This document shows, one piece after another, positions 1 to 8,171 of a DNA stretch of 64,000 nt. The translations under genes and the position numbers were made by a program. The DNA is taken from assembly GCF_000423185.1 (NCBI RefSeq), contig NZ_AUHM01000005.1, positions 1 to 64,000 of the forward strand. The letters run 5' to 3'. Below the pieces are notes generated by a model. It was not told the DNA's origin. It made no database searches and saw only the letters and a program-made list of their open reading frames with translations. The DNA is from Inquilinus limosus DSM 16000 (lineage in GTDB: Bacteria; Pseudomonadota; Alphaproteobacteria; DSM-16000; Inquilinaceae). How positions within the stretch are numbered: the stretch's first letter is position 1; each line of letters begins with the position of its first letter.

Positions 1-2
1 CG

Positions 3-761
3 CCGGCCGTGGTTGAGGCGGTCGATACCGTTCCCGACCGCAGCTACGTGGTGTTCTTCGACTTCGACAGCTCGCATTTGACCCCGGAAGCCAGGCGGAT
101 CGTGGCCTCGGCCGCGGCTGACGCCCTCCAGGGCAGGACCACCCGCATCGACGTCACCGGTCACACCGACCGTTCGGGCTCGGTCCAGTACAACCAGGCC
201 CTCTCGGTTCGGCGTGGCGAGTCGGTCCGTCGCGAGCTGGTGGCCGACGGCGTCGCCGACAGCCTGATCGCGGTCAAGGGCGTCGGCGAGTCCGATCCGC
301 TCGTCCCGACCGCCGACGGCGTCCGCGAGCCGCAGAACCGTCGCGTCGAGATCGTCCTGTCGCCGACACGGCCGGCGCCGGCGGCCGGGCAGGGCCCAGG
401 GATCTGGGGCGCCATCGCCTATTCGGTGACCGACGAGAAGCGCGGCTTCTTCTGGGGCGCCGACAAGCCCGAGGAGGCGCAGGAGATCGCCCTTCGGCAC
501 TGCGTCCACCGGGGCGGCCAGGACTGCAAGGTGGTGACCCTGTTCCGCAACCACCGCCACTGGTATGACGACGACGACAAGACCGGCTTCCCCTACGAGC
601 ACTGCGCGGCCCTGTCGGTCGGCAGGCCTCCCGCCGCCAGCCGCCCGGCCGCCTGGGGCGCGGCCTCGGCCGAGACCCGGCGGGAGGCGGAGGAGAAGGC
701 GACCGCGATCTGCGGCGGCGATGCCAATCAATGCGAGATCCACGAATGGGTCTGCACCTGA
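3..761 (+). CDS. OmpA-family / DUF4189 two-domain protein, 5'-truncated
   Basis: The N-terminal half is an OmpA C-terminal-like (peptidoglycan-binding) domain: the FFDFDSS strand, a VTGHTDRSGS..YN..LS..R core and a closing NRRVEIVL motif. The C-terminal ~115 residues begin WGAIAYS and contain several cysteines and a second WGAASAETRREAEEKA stretch, resembling the DUF4189 family, whose role is unknown. The frame is open to the left edge, and no signal peptide or lipobox is visible, so the GTG at position 9 is probably internal and the real start lies outside the window. Such proteins normally anchor the outer membrane to peptidoglycan. The domain pairing is a reading from motifs only. Confidence 0.75.
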   Translation, partial: PAVVEAVDTVPDRSYVVFFDFDSSHLTPEARRIVASAAADALQGRTTRIDVTGHTDRSGSVQYNQALSVRRGESVRRELVADGVADSLIAVKGVGESDPLVPTADGVREPQNRRVEIVLSPTRPAPAAGQGPGIWGAIAYSVTDEKRGFFWGADKPEEAQEIALRHCVHRGGQDCKVVTLFRNHRHWYDDDDKTGFPYEHCAALSVGRPPAASRPAAWGAASAETRREAEEKATAICGGDANQCEIHEWVCT

Positions 762-813
762 GCCGGCAGATCCATTCGTCTCGCACCACATACCAGTCAG
801 TTGAGAAACCGAG

Positions 814-1611
814 ATGCTTCCTGTTTCCGCCCTCCAGTCGATGAACGTGCTCTGGGCGACGCCCTGCTACATCTCGGCCGTCTCGATGAACTACGTGACG
901 AGCATGTTCCTGCTCACGCATGAGGCGGTCCGGCTCGGGCTGTCCTCGTCGCTGCATATGCGCTCGGAAAGCCTGGTGACCCGGGCCCGGAACGAGATCG
1001 TCAAGTTCTTCCTGATGAACGAGCAGTACACGCATCTGTTCTGGATCGACTCCGATCTCGAATTCCAGCCCGCGGCCGCGATCCGCCTGCTGCTGGCGGA
1101 TCGGGACGTCGCCGCCGGTATCTACCCGATCAAGCGCTTCAACTGGCCGCAGCAGGGCGTGCCGGCCGGCACCACGAAGCAGGATTTCGAGACGGCATAC
1201 ACGGATTATCCGTTCAACCCGGTGGGGCTCGGCTCGGAACCGCTGTCGAACTTCGTCACCGAGGACGGGTTCGTCGAGGTTGCGGAAGCGCCGACCGGGT
1301 TCATGGTCATCAAGCGGCACGTGTTCGGCCAGCTGATGACGCACTATCCCGAGCTCAACTATGTTCCCGATGGATTGCCGAACAATCCGGAGGCGCCGTT
1401 CTACTGGCTGTTCTTCGACTGCATGATGGATCCGGATTCCAAGCGCTACCTGTCCGAGGACTACGCCTTCTGCCGCCGGTGGCGGGACATCGGCGGCAAG
1501 GTCTACGCCGATCTCAATTCCGATCTGGGGCATCTCGGGCAGCACATGTTCCGCGGCAACTTCGCCGAGAGCGGGATGGTCTCATTGCTGAACAAGGCCG
1601 GCGCCGCCTAG
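814..1611 (+). CDS. Glycosyltransferase-like protein (GT-A fold, Anp1-like)
   Basis: This 265-residue protein has a WIDSDLEF segment (Asp79-Ser-Asp81), a DxD-type metal and nucleotide-sugar site, following LVTRARNEIVKFFL, as in small GT-A enzymes that read a sugar donor. A later SEDYAFCRRW motif resembles the ED motif before the C-terminal part of GT-2 enzymes. No signal peptide or clear membrane segment is seen. The ATG at 814 has a weak GAGAAACCGAG upstream; ATG 841 is an alternative start. It lies 50 bp after the OmpA-like gene and may be cotranscribed. Acceptor unknown; a lipopolysaccharide or exopolysaccharide role is only a guess. Confidence 0.65.
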   Translation: MLPVSALQSMNVLWATPCYISAVSMNYVTSMFLLTHEAVRLGLSSSLHMRSESLVTRARNEIVKFFLMNEQYTHLFWIDSDLEFQPAAAIRLLLADRDVAAGIYPIKRFNWPQQGVPAGTTKQDFETAYTDYPFNPVGLGSEPLSNFVTEDGFVEVAEAPTGFMVIKRHVFGQLMTHYPELNYVPDGLPNNPEAPFYWLFFDCMMDPDSKRYLSEDYAFCRRWRDIGGKVYADLNSDLGHLGQHMFRGNFAESGMVSLLNKAGAA

Positions 1612-1615
1612 CGCG

Positions 1616-1645
1616 GCCGCCGTCACCCGGCCGGGCGACGGCGGC
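1616..1645 (+). terminator. GC-rich hairpin after the glycosyltransferase gene
   Basis: A perfect 9-bp stem (GCCGCCGTC / GACGGCGGC) starts five bases after the TAG stop; its loop is itself palindromic (CCCGGCCGGG). No T-run follows, so it may slow transcription or protect the 3' end rather than act as a classical intrinsic terminator. Confidence 0.45.
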
Positions 1646-1839
1646 GCATTCGACTGTCGATCAATACCGGGCGCTTGCCGCGGCCCAGGAACATGACCCG
1701 ACCTCCGGCGGGCGTTCCTGCTCCGCACCGCGGCTGCTTCCCGGCCCCCTGGGTGAGGAAACGTTATCTGCCGCCACGGCCGATGTTTCGGCCGGCAGCC
1801 GAGAGGCGTCTTCGGAAGCGGCCGGCGAGGGATACGACA

Positions 1840-2421
1840 GTGGAACATGGTTGGTGCAAAGCGATGAGGGACGCAAAGGTCATTCCCCTGCGCGGAGAAT
1901 GGATCTCGCCCTCCGATGGGCCGCATCGGCCGCCGTTGTCGGGGCGTCGGGCGTCATCCGGTGCCCACAGACGCGCGCTGACCATCTATCGCTGGGACGA
2001 CACCCCGAGATCCGAATGGCAGCTCGCCTCCAGCGAGTTCGGGCGCGCTTCCAGCCTCGCCTATGTGCAGCGGCATCCCGACGGCAGCCGCGTCGAACAC
2101 TGGTATCAGGGCAACCGGCTGAATCGCACCGACGGCCCGGCCGTGATCGAATGGGCGGCGGACGGCTGTGTTCGGAAGACCGAATGGTGGGTCGACGGAA
2201 GGGATGTCACGGCTGCGGCAGAGGCGTTCCTGTCCGAGACCGGCGCGCGATGGCCACTCGATCCCGGCCAGGAGAGCGTCTTTCTCTGCCGGCACGTGAC
2301 CGGCGGGTATGGCGGGTCGATCATCGCCGATCGTCTCAGCTGGTATCCCCTGCTCCTGGCCCTGTGTCTCGTGGCGCCGTTCTGGATGCTGCTCAGCCTG
2401 TCGGTTGTCCTGCTCCGGTAG
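1840..2421 (+). CDS. Hypothetical protein with a MORN-like motif and C-terminal membrane anchor
   Basis: The protein is 193 residues from GTG 1840 (CGAGGG upstream) or 185 from ATG 1864. The middle holds HPDGSRVEHWYQGNRLNRTDGPAVIEW..DG....EWWVDG, the DGPA/DG/EWW pattern of degenerate MORN-like repeat proteins often found as orphans. The last ~27 residues (WYPLLLALCLVAPFW onward) form a single hydrophobic helix ending in LLR, suggesting a tail-anchored or monotopic membrane protein. The reading frame is open further upstream, but the arginine/proline-rich translation there looks non-coding. It converges with the GMC oxidoreductase gene ending nine bases away. Function not recognised. Confidence 0.5.
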   Translation: MEHGWCKAMRDAKVIPLRGEWISPSDGPHRPPLSGRRASSGAHRRALTIYRWDDTPRSEWQLASSEFGRASSLAYVQRHPDGSRVEHWYQGNRLNRTDGPAVIEWAADGCVRKTEWWVDGRDVTAAAEAFLSETGARWPLDPGQESVFLCRHVTGGYGGSIIADRLSWYPLLLALCLVAPFWMLLSLSVVLLR

Positions 2422-2430
2422 CCGTAGGCA

Positions 2431-4023
2431 TCAGTACGGCATCAGATCGGCGGCCTTTTCCGCGATCATGAAGACGGCGGCCTGGGTGTTGCCGGACACG
2501 ATCGTCGGCATGACCGAGGCGTCGACGATCCGCAGCCCGCCAATGCCGTGGACCCGCAGCTCCGGATCGGTCACAGCGTGGCTGTCGCGGCCCATGCGGC
2601 AGGTGCCGCAGACGTGATAGATCGTCTGGCCGTCGCGCCGGGCGAAGTCCAGCCAGTCGGCATCGGTGCGGCACTCCGGGCCGGGGGCCATCTCCCGCTC
2701 CCGGAACGGGTCCATCGGCGGCTGCTCGACGATGCGGCGGGCGATCTTCATGCCCTCGACCATCGCCCGCCGATCCTCCGCCTCCGCCAGGAAGTTGGGC
2801 CGGATCGCCGGCGCGCGCATCGGATCGGGCGAGACCGCGTGGATCGTGCCGCGCGACTGCGGGCGCAGCTGCGTGACCCCGACGGTCATGCCCGGCAGCC
2901 GGTCCAGCTTGCGCTCGGCGGCGTTGGCGTAGCTCGCATGCATGAAGAAATACTGGACGTCGGGGCCTTCGAGGCCCGGCCGCGTGCGCACGAAGCCGAA
3001 GGCCAGCCCGGTGCCGAGGGTCAGGATGCCGCGCCGCGTGGCGAGATACTGCAGCACCGAGGCGCCGAGCTGCCATCCGCGCGTCTGCTCGTTCAGCGTG
3101 ACCGGCTGCTTCACCCGCCAGTTCATGCGCGTGCAGAAATGGTCGATGTAGTTGGCGCCGACGCCGGGCAGGGCGTGCAGCACCGGGATGCCGAGCGGCT
3201 GCAGGATGGCGGGATCGCCGATGCCCGACAGCTCCAGCAGCTGCGGCGTCTGCACCGCGCCGGCCGCGAGGACGACCTCGCCCCGGGTGCGGAAGGGGAC
3301 GTCGCGGCCGCCGATGCGGGCGGTGACGCCGGCGGCGCGGCGCCCGTCGAAGTCGATCCTCAGCACATGCGCATCCGTGCGCACGGACAGGTTGGGCCGG
3401 CCCAGGGCGGGCTTCAGATAGGCCTCCGCGGCGCTGACCCGCCGGCCCTGGCGCTGGTTGACCTGATAGTAGCCGAAACCGTCCTGGCTCTCGCCGTTGT
3501 AGTCCGGGTTGCGGCCATAGCCGGCCGCCCCGGCCGCGGCGATGAAGACCTCGGCGAGGACCGGCCGCTCCGCGACCTCGGTGACCGGCAGCGGGCCGCC
3601 CTTGGCGCGGAACGGCGTGGCCGGCCCGCCATAGTCCTCGAGCCGCTTGAAATAGGGCAGGACGTCGTCGAAGCCCCAGCCGGTGCAGCCCCGTTGGGCC
3701 CAGGTGTCATAGTCCTGCGGCTGGCCGCGCACATAGATCATGCCGTTGATCAGGGTCGAGCCGCCGAGGCCCTTGCCGCGCGGCACGGCGATGACGCGGT
3801 TTCCGGTCGCCTCCTCCGGCTCCGTCCAGAAGCGCCAGTTGTGGGCGGGATCGGTCAGGAGCCGGCTGAAGCCGGCCGGGATCGGTACCCAGGGGCTTTG
3901 CGCCTCCCGGCCGGCTTCGAGCAGCAGGACCGTGTGCCGGCCCGACGCGGTCAGGCGGTTGGCCAGCACGCAGCCGGCGGTGCCCCCGCCGACGATGATG
4001 TAGTCGAAGGTCTCGACGGACAC
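2431..4023 (-). CDS. GMC-family FAD oxidoreductase (choline/alcohol dehydrogenase type)
   Basis: This 530-residue enzyme is predicted to oxidise an alcohol with FAD. The N-terminal dinucleotide-binding motif IIVGGGTAGCVLANRL (residues 9-24) is followed by the GMC signature region GKGLGGSTLINGMIYVRG. The C-terminal catalytic His is in HVCGTCRMG (His470), with SGNTQA (Asn512) as the usual partner. It is the last gene of the ten-gene operon that begins at 14156. Its GTG start shares one base with the stop of the shikimate-dehydrogenase-like gene. The substrate cannot be told from sequence; choline is unlikely because no betaine aldehyde dehydrogenase is nearby. Confidence 0.85.
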   Translation of the reverse strand: MSVETFDYIIVGGGTAGCVLANRLTASGRHTVLLLEAGREAQSPWVPIPAGFSRLLTDPAHNWRFWTEPEEATGNRVIAVPRGKGLGGSTLINGMIYVRGQPQDYDTWAQRGCTGWGFDDVLPYFKRLEDYGGPATPFRAKGGPLPVTEVAERPVLAEVFIAAAGAAGYGRNPDYNGESQDGFGYYQVNQRQGRRVSAAEAYLKPALGRPNLSVRTDAHVLRIDFDGRRAAGVTARIGGRDVPFRTRGEVVLAAGAVQTPQLLELSGIGDPAILQPLGIPVLHALPGVGANYIDHFCTRMNWRVKQPVTLNEQTRGWQLGASVLQYLATRRGILTLGTGLAFGFVRTRPGLEGPDVQYFFMHASYANAAERKLDRLPGMTVGVTQLRPQSRGTIHAVSPDPMRAPAIRPNFLAEAEDRRAMVEGMKIARRIVEQPPMDPFREREMAPGPECRTDADWLDFARRDGQTIYHVCGTCRMGRDSHAVTDPELRVHGIGGLRIVDASVMPTIVSGNTQAAVFMIAEKAADLMPY

Positions 4024-4847
4024 TACAGAGCGCCCATGTGCCGAGCCATCAGCTCGATCTGCGCCTCCAGCATCGGCAGCCCGCGCTGGATGCGGCAGCC
4101 CCTGGCCGCGGCGGCCGCGAGCAGCGGCGTCTCCTCCGGGTCCATGATCGCCTCGGCGACGAACTGGCGGCTTTCGATCCGGGACAGGTCGAGGGGAGGG
4201 GGATCGCCGGGGCGCATGCCGAGCGAGGTCGCGTTCACGATCAAATCGTGTTCCGCCACGCTGTCCGCATCCGTGCCGAGCGACAGTCCGGGATGGGCGC
4301 AGCGCAGGCGGGCGGCCAATGCCTCGGCCTTGTCGCGCGTCCGGTTGGCGATGGTGAGGTGGCGGATGCCGGCCTCCGCCAGGGCGAAGGCGATGGCGGA
4401 TGCAGCCCCGCCCGCCCCGGCAAGATAGGCGCGCAGGCCCTTCGGCTCCAGGCCGGACGACCGCAGAGCCGTGACGAAGCCGATGCCGTCCAGCATGGCG
4501 CCGACCATGCGCCCGTCCGCCTCCCGCCGAACGCAGTTCACCGCGCCGATAAGCTGCGCTTCCGGCGTCGCCTCGTCGCAGAGCGCCAGCATCGCCGGCT
4601 TGTGCGGCACGGTGGCGATGAAGCCGCCGAAGTTCCGCATGGCCCGCAGCCCGTCGACCAGCCGCGCCAGCCCGTCCGGCGCCACGTGGAAGGGCACGAG
4701 CACGCCGTCGATGCCGTGGCGCTCGAGCAGGGCGTTCATCACCTGCGGTGTCTTCACGTGATGGATCGGATCGGCGAGGACGCCGAAGATGCGCGTGCGC
4801 CCGGTGATCGTCCGCATGTCGGTTCGCTTGTCCCTTCCGCCGATCAC
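4023..4847 (-). CDS. Shikimate/quinate dehydrogenase-like protein (AroE family, divergent substrate site)
   Basis: This 274-residue NAD(P)-dependent AroE-fold protein keeps the catalytic Lys (VPHK, Lys83) and Asp (LDGIGF, Asp120) and a Rossmann AGAGGAASA loop. The usual shikimate-binding SxS-P motif near the N terminus is replaced by HHVKTPQVMN, so the carboxylate-binding serines are missing; this argues against the biosynthetic AroE and for another cyclic or hydroxy-acid substrate. GTG 4847 overlaps the upstream SDR stop by four bases, indicating translational coupling; ATG 4817 with GGAAGGGA upstream is an alternative. Placement in a catabolic operon supports a non-housekeeping role. Confidence 0.8.
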   Translation of the reverse strand: MIGGRDKRTDMRTITGRTRIFGVLADPIHHVKTPQVMNALLERHGIDGVLVPFHVAPDGLARLVDGLRAMRNFGGFIATVPHKPAMLALCDEATPEAQLIGAVNCVRREADGRMVGAMLDGIGFVTALRSSGLEPKGLRAYLAGAGGAASAIAFALAEAGIRHLTIANRTRDKAEALAARLRCAHPGLSLGTDADSVAEHDLIVNATSLGMRPGDPPPLDLSRIESRQFVAEAIMDPEETPLLAAAAARGCRIQRGLPMLEAQIELMARHMGAL

Positions 4848-5662
4848 GTCATGTACAGGCCGCCGGCGACGTCGATCGTCTGGCCGGTGATGAAGCTGGC
4901 CTCCGCCGAGGTCAGGTAGAGCGCGGCATCCGCCACCTCGTCCGGCGTCCCGAGGCGGCCCATCGGGGTCAGGCGCACCTGCTCCTCGTTCACCTCGGCC
5001 GCCACGGCGCGCACCATCGGCGTCTCGATCCGTCCCGGCGCCAGCGCGTTGACGCGGATGCCGAACGGGCCGAGCTCGGCCGCCAAGTGCTTGGTGAAGC
5101 CGATCAGCGCCGATTTGGTCGCGGCGTAATGGCAGGCGACGATCGGCGAATAGGTCTTCCCGGCCACCGACGACATGTTGACGATCCAGCCGCGCCCGGC
5201 CTCACGCATGGCGGGGCTCAGCGCGCGGACGGTGTTGAAGCAGCCGGTCAGGTTGACGGCGACGACCCGGCTCCATTCCGCAGGATCCATCTCCCACACC
5301 TTGTGGGCGACGCCGTCGTGCTTCGGGGAGATGCCGGCGTTGTTGACCACCATGTCGAACGGCCCGCCGATGGCGCGGGCCGCCTCGGCCAGGCCGGCTT
5401 CGACCGCGCGGTAATCGGCGACGTCGAGGGCGAGGGGCAGGGCCTCGCCGCCGGCCGACCGGATCTGCGCCACCGTCTCGTCGATATCGGCCGGCGTCAG
5501 ATCGGCGACGCCGACGACCGCGCCGCGCCGGGCGAAGCCGAGGGCGATCGCCCGGCCGATGCCGCGGCCGGCGCCGGTGACGAGAACGCGCCGGCCGCGG
5601 TGGCTCGGGCGGCCGGCGATCTCGGCCGGATTGACTTCGCGTGGTGCCATGTCCCTGTCCAT
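4844..5662 (-). CDS. Short-chain dehydrogenase/reductase
   Basis: This classical SDR has 272 residues: cofactor motif TGAGRGIG (29-36), NNAG (107-110), catalytic Ser164/165 in NMSSVAG, Tyr179 and Lys183 (HYAATK), and the late PGRIETPM region. It resembles 3-oxoacyl-ACP reductase or sugar-alcohol dehydrogenases; Asp54 after the second strand suggests NAD preference. It lies 12 bases downstream of livF and overlaps the AroE-like gene by four bases, so it belongs to the same operon. ATG 5650 is an alternative start. The substrate is unknown but probably an intermediate of the compound imported by the linked Liv system. Confidence 0.85.
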   Translation of the reverse strand: MDRDMAPREVNPAEIAGRPSHRGRRVLVTGAGRGIGRAIALGFARRGAVVGVADLTPADIDETVAQIRSAGGEALPLALDVADYRAVEAGLAEAARAIGGPFDMVVNNAGISPKHDGVAHKVWEMDPAEWSRVVAVNLTGCFNTVRALSPAMREAGRGWIVNMSSVAGKTYSPIVACHYAATKSALIGFTKHLAAELGPFGIRVNALAPGRIETPMVRAVAAEVNEEQVRLTPMGRLGTPDEVADAALYLTSAEASFITGQTIDVAGGLYMT

Positions 5663-5674
5663 GCGGTGAGGGGA

Positions 5675-6379
5675 TCAGATGCCGAGATAGGCCTGGCGGA
5701 CGTGATCGTTGTCGAGCAGCGCATCGGCCGTGTCCGACAGCACGATCTGGCCGTTCTCCAGGACGTAGCCGCGGTCGGCGGCCTTCAGCGTGTGGAAGAC
5801 GTTCTGCTCGACGATCAGCACCGTGGCGCCGGTGCCGACGATGGCGTCGATCACCTCGAAGACCTGGGCGACGACGATCGGGGCGAGGCCGAGCGAGGGC
5901 TCGTCGAACATCAGCAGCTTCGGCCGGGCCATCATGCCGCGGGCGATCGCGACCATCTGCTGTTCGCCGCCCGACAGCGACACCGCGTTCTGGTCCAGCC
6001 GCTCCCGCAGCCGCGGGAACAGCGCCAGCACCTCCTCCAGCGTCTCGGCCCGCCGGTCGCGCGCGGCCCGGCGATAGGCGCCCATCAGCAGGTTCTCGCG
6101 CACCGTCATGTCGGGGAAGAGCTGGCGGCCTTCGGGGATCAGCGTGATGCCCAGCTCGACCGTCTCATGCGCCGACAGGCGGGTGATGTCCCGCCCTTCG
6201 AACAGGATGCGCCCGGCGGCCGGCCGCAGCAGGCCGGCGATGGTGCGCAGCGTCGTGGTCTTGCCGGCGCCGTTGGCGCCGACGATGGTCACCACCTCGC
6301 CGGCCTCCACCTCCAGCGACACGTCGTGCAGGACGGTGGTCGCGCCGTAGCCGGCGTGGACGCCCTCAAGCCTGAGCAT
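5675..6379 (-). CDS. livF: Liv-type ABC importer ATP-binding protein (LivF)
   Basis: This 234-residue ATPase belongs to a hydrophobic/branched-chain amino acid transporter-type importer. Walker A is GANGAGKTT (34-42), the signature LSGGEQQ starts at residue 135, and Walker B (LLMFDEPSLGLAP) ends near 160. Length and the IPEGRQLFPDMTVRENL segment are typical of LivF. The start overlaps the end of the fused LivM-LivG gene by 14 bases, so translation is probably coupled. The family also imports aromatic and other carboxylic compounds, so the name does not fix the substrate. Confidence 0.92.
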   Translation of the reverse strand: MLRLEGVHAGYGATTVLHDVSLEVEAGEVVTIVGANGAGKTTTLRTIAGLLRPAAGRILFEGRDITRLSAHETVELGITLIPEGRQLFPDMTVRENLLMGAYRRAARDRRAETLEEVLALFPRLRERLDQNAVSLSGGEQQMVAIARGMMARPKLLMFDEPSLGLAPIVVAQVFEVIDAIVGTGATVLIVEQNVFHTLKAADRGYVLENGQIVLSDTADALLDNDHVRQAYLGI

Positions 6380-8171
6380 GGACGAACTCCTTGCCGAGAT
6401 AGGCCTCGATCACCGTGGGATCGCGCACCACCTCCTGCGGCCGGCCCTCGGCGATGATCTGGCCGGAGGACAGCACGATCACCCGGTCCGACAGCGACAT
6501 CACCGCCTGCATCACATGCTCGATGGCGATGATGCTGACCCCGCCGTCGCGGATCGATCGCATCAGGTCGACCGCGCGGCGCACATCGGTCTGGTTGATC
6601 CCGGCCATCACCTCGTCCAGCAGCAGGATGCGCGGCTTCATCGCCATGACGCGCGCCACCTCCAGCCGCTTCAGCCCGCCGATGGTCAGGCTGCGCGCCT
6701 CCACGTCGAGCCAGGGGCCGAGCCCCATGCGGTGGGCGGTCTCGCGCGCCAGTTCGCGCGCCTCGCGCACGTCGCGGCAGCGGTGGAAGGCGCCGACCAT
6801 GATGTTCTCCTCAACCGTCATGGCGGCGAAGGGCTGGACGATCTGGAAGGTGCGGCCGACGCCGATGGCCGCGAAGTCGGCCGGCGACACGGGGCTGTGC
6901 CAGCCGCCGTCCGCCCCCCGCACCGAGACCGACCCCGCATCCGGGGCCATGAAGCCCGAGATCATGTTGAACAGGGTGGTCTTGCCGGCGCCGTTGGGGC
7001 CGATCAGGCCGAGCACCTCACCCTCGCGCAGGGTGAAACCGACATCGTTGGTGACGTGCAGGCCGCCGAAGCGTTTCTGCAGCCCCTCGACCCGCATGAT
7101 CTCCTCGCCGACCGGCGGGCGCTCGGCCCTGGCCGGCACGGCCGCGACCGCCGCGGCCTGCGTGGTTTTCGATTTGGCGCCGCCGTCCTTCAGCCGCGCC
7201 AGAAGCCCCATCAGACCGTTCGGCATGAACAGGACGACCAGGACCAGCACCGCGCCGTAGACGAAGCCGTGCAGCCCGAGCGCCTGGGCGCCGAGCCAGC
7301 CGCGTGCCATCTCCGAGATCGGCACCAGCAGCACGGCACCGAGCAGGGGGCCGAAGACCGTGCCGATGCCGCCGATCAGGGCGAACATGGCGATCTGGAT
7401 CGACAGGGACAGCGAGAACATCGCCGCCGGCTCGATGAAGGTCAGGTACATCGCATGGAAGGTGCCGACCATGGCGGTGAGTGCCGCCGAGACCGAGACG
7501 GCGACCAGGCGCACTTTGACGGTATTCACTCCGGCCGCCCGGGCGGCGGATTCACGTTCGCGGGTGGCGACCAGCTGGAAGCCGATGCGGCGGGAGCGGA
7601 TCCACCATGCCACCGCCAGGCACAGCAGCAGCAGGCCGAAGGCGATGGCGAGCGAAGGCAGCCGCTCGCGGAACACCATCCACTGCCAGCCCATCTTCAG
7701 CGGGATCATCAGGCCGTTGGCGCCGCCGGTCAGATCCCGGAAATGCAGTGCGACGACGCGGAACACCTCGAGGAAGGCGATGGTCGCCAGCGAGAAGAAC
7801 GGCCCCCGCAGCCGGAAGCAGGGATAGCTGATGGCGATCGCGACGACGACGGCGACCGCCGCGCCTGCGAACATGCCGAGCCAGGGGCTGACCCCCAGAT
7901 TCATCAGGATGACGCCGACATAGGCGCCGAGGCCGTAGAAGATGGCGTGGCCGAGCGACAGCTGGCCGGCGAAGCCGCCGACGATGTTCCACGCAGTGGA
8001 GAGGGCGGCGAAGACGCAGACGGTGATGAAGACGTGGTAGACGAAATCGTCGCCGATCAGCACGGGCAGGACGACGAGCGCGGCCAGCAGGCCCGCGAGG
8101 GCCAGCAGGCTGGGCCGGGCCAGGCCGGAGAAGCGGGCGGGCGCGGCCGAGGCGAAGGGGGTGTCCGTCAT
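6366..8171 (-). CDS. Fused Liv-type permease and ATP-binding protein (LivM-LivG)
   Basis: One 601-residue chain joins two normally separate importer parts. Residues ~1-330 are a LivM-type permease with about eight to ten membrane helices, including the GGFAGQLSLGHAIFYGLGAY signature. A charged/alanine-rich linker (~331-355) leads to a LivG-type ATPase (~357-601) with Walker A GPNGAGKTT and Walker B ILLLDEVMAG. The ABC signature reads LTIGGLKRLEVAR rather than LSGGQ-like, a variant known in part of the LivG family. It overlaps livH by four bases and livF by 14. Fusion fixes permease:ATPase stoichiometry. Confidence 0.9.
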   Translation of the reverse strand: MTDTPFASAAPARFSGLARPSLLALAGLLAALVVLPVLIGDDFVYHVFITVCVFAALSTAWNIVGGFAGQLSLGHAIFYGLGAYVGVILMNLGVSPWLGMFAGAAVAVVVAIAISYPCFRLRGPFFSLATIAFLEVFRVVALHFRDLTGGANGLMIPLKMGWQWMVFRERLPSLAIAFGLLLLCLAVAWWIRSRRIGFQLVATRERESAARAAGVNTVKVRLVAVSVSAALTAMVGTFHAMYLTFIEPAAMFSLSLSIQIAMFALIGGIGTVFGPLLGAVLLVPISEMARGWLGAQALGLHGFVYGAVLVLVVLFMPNGLMGLLARLKDGGAKSKTTQAAAVAAVPARAERPPVGEEIMRVEGLQKRFGGLHVTNDVGFTLREGEVLGLIGPNGAGKTTLFNMISGFMAPDAGSVSVRGADGGWHSPVSPADFAAIGVGRTFQIVQPFAAMTVEENIMVGAFHRCRDVREARELARETAHRMGLGPWLDVEARSLTIGGLKRLEVARVMAMKPRILLLDEVMAGINQTDVRRAVDLMRSIRDGGVSIIAIEHVMQAVMSLSDRVIVLSSGQIIAEGRPQEVVRDPTVIEAYLGKEFVHAQA

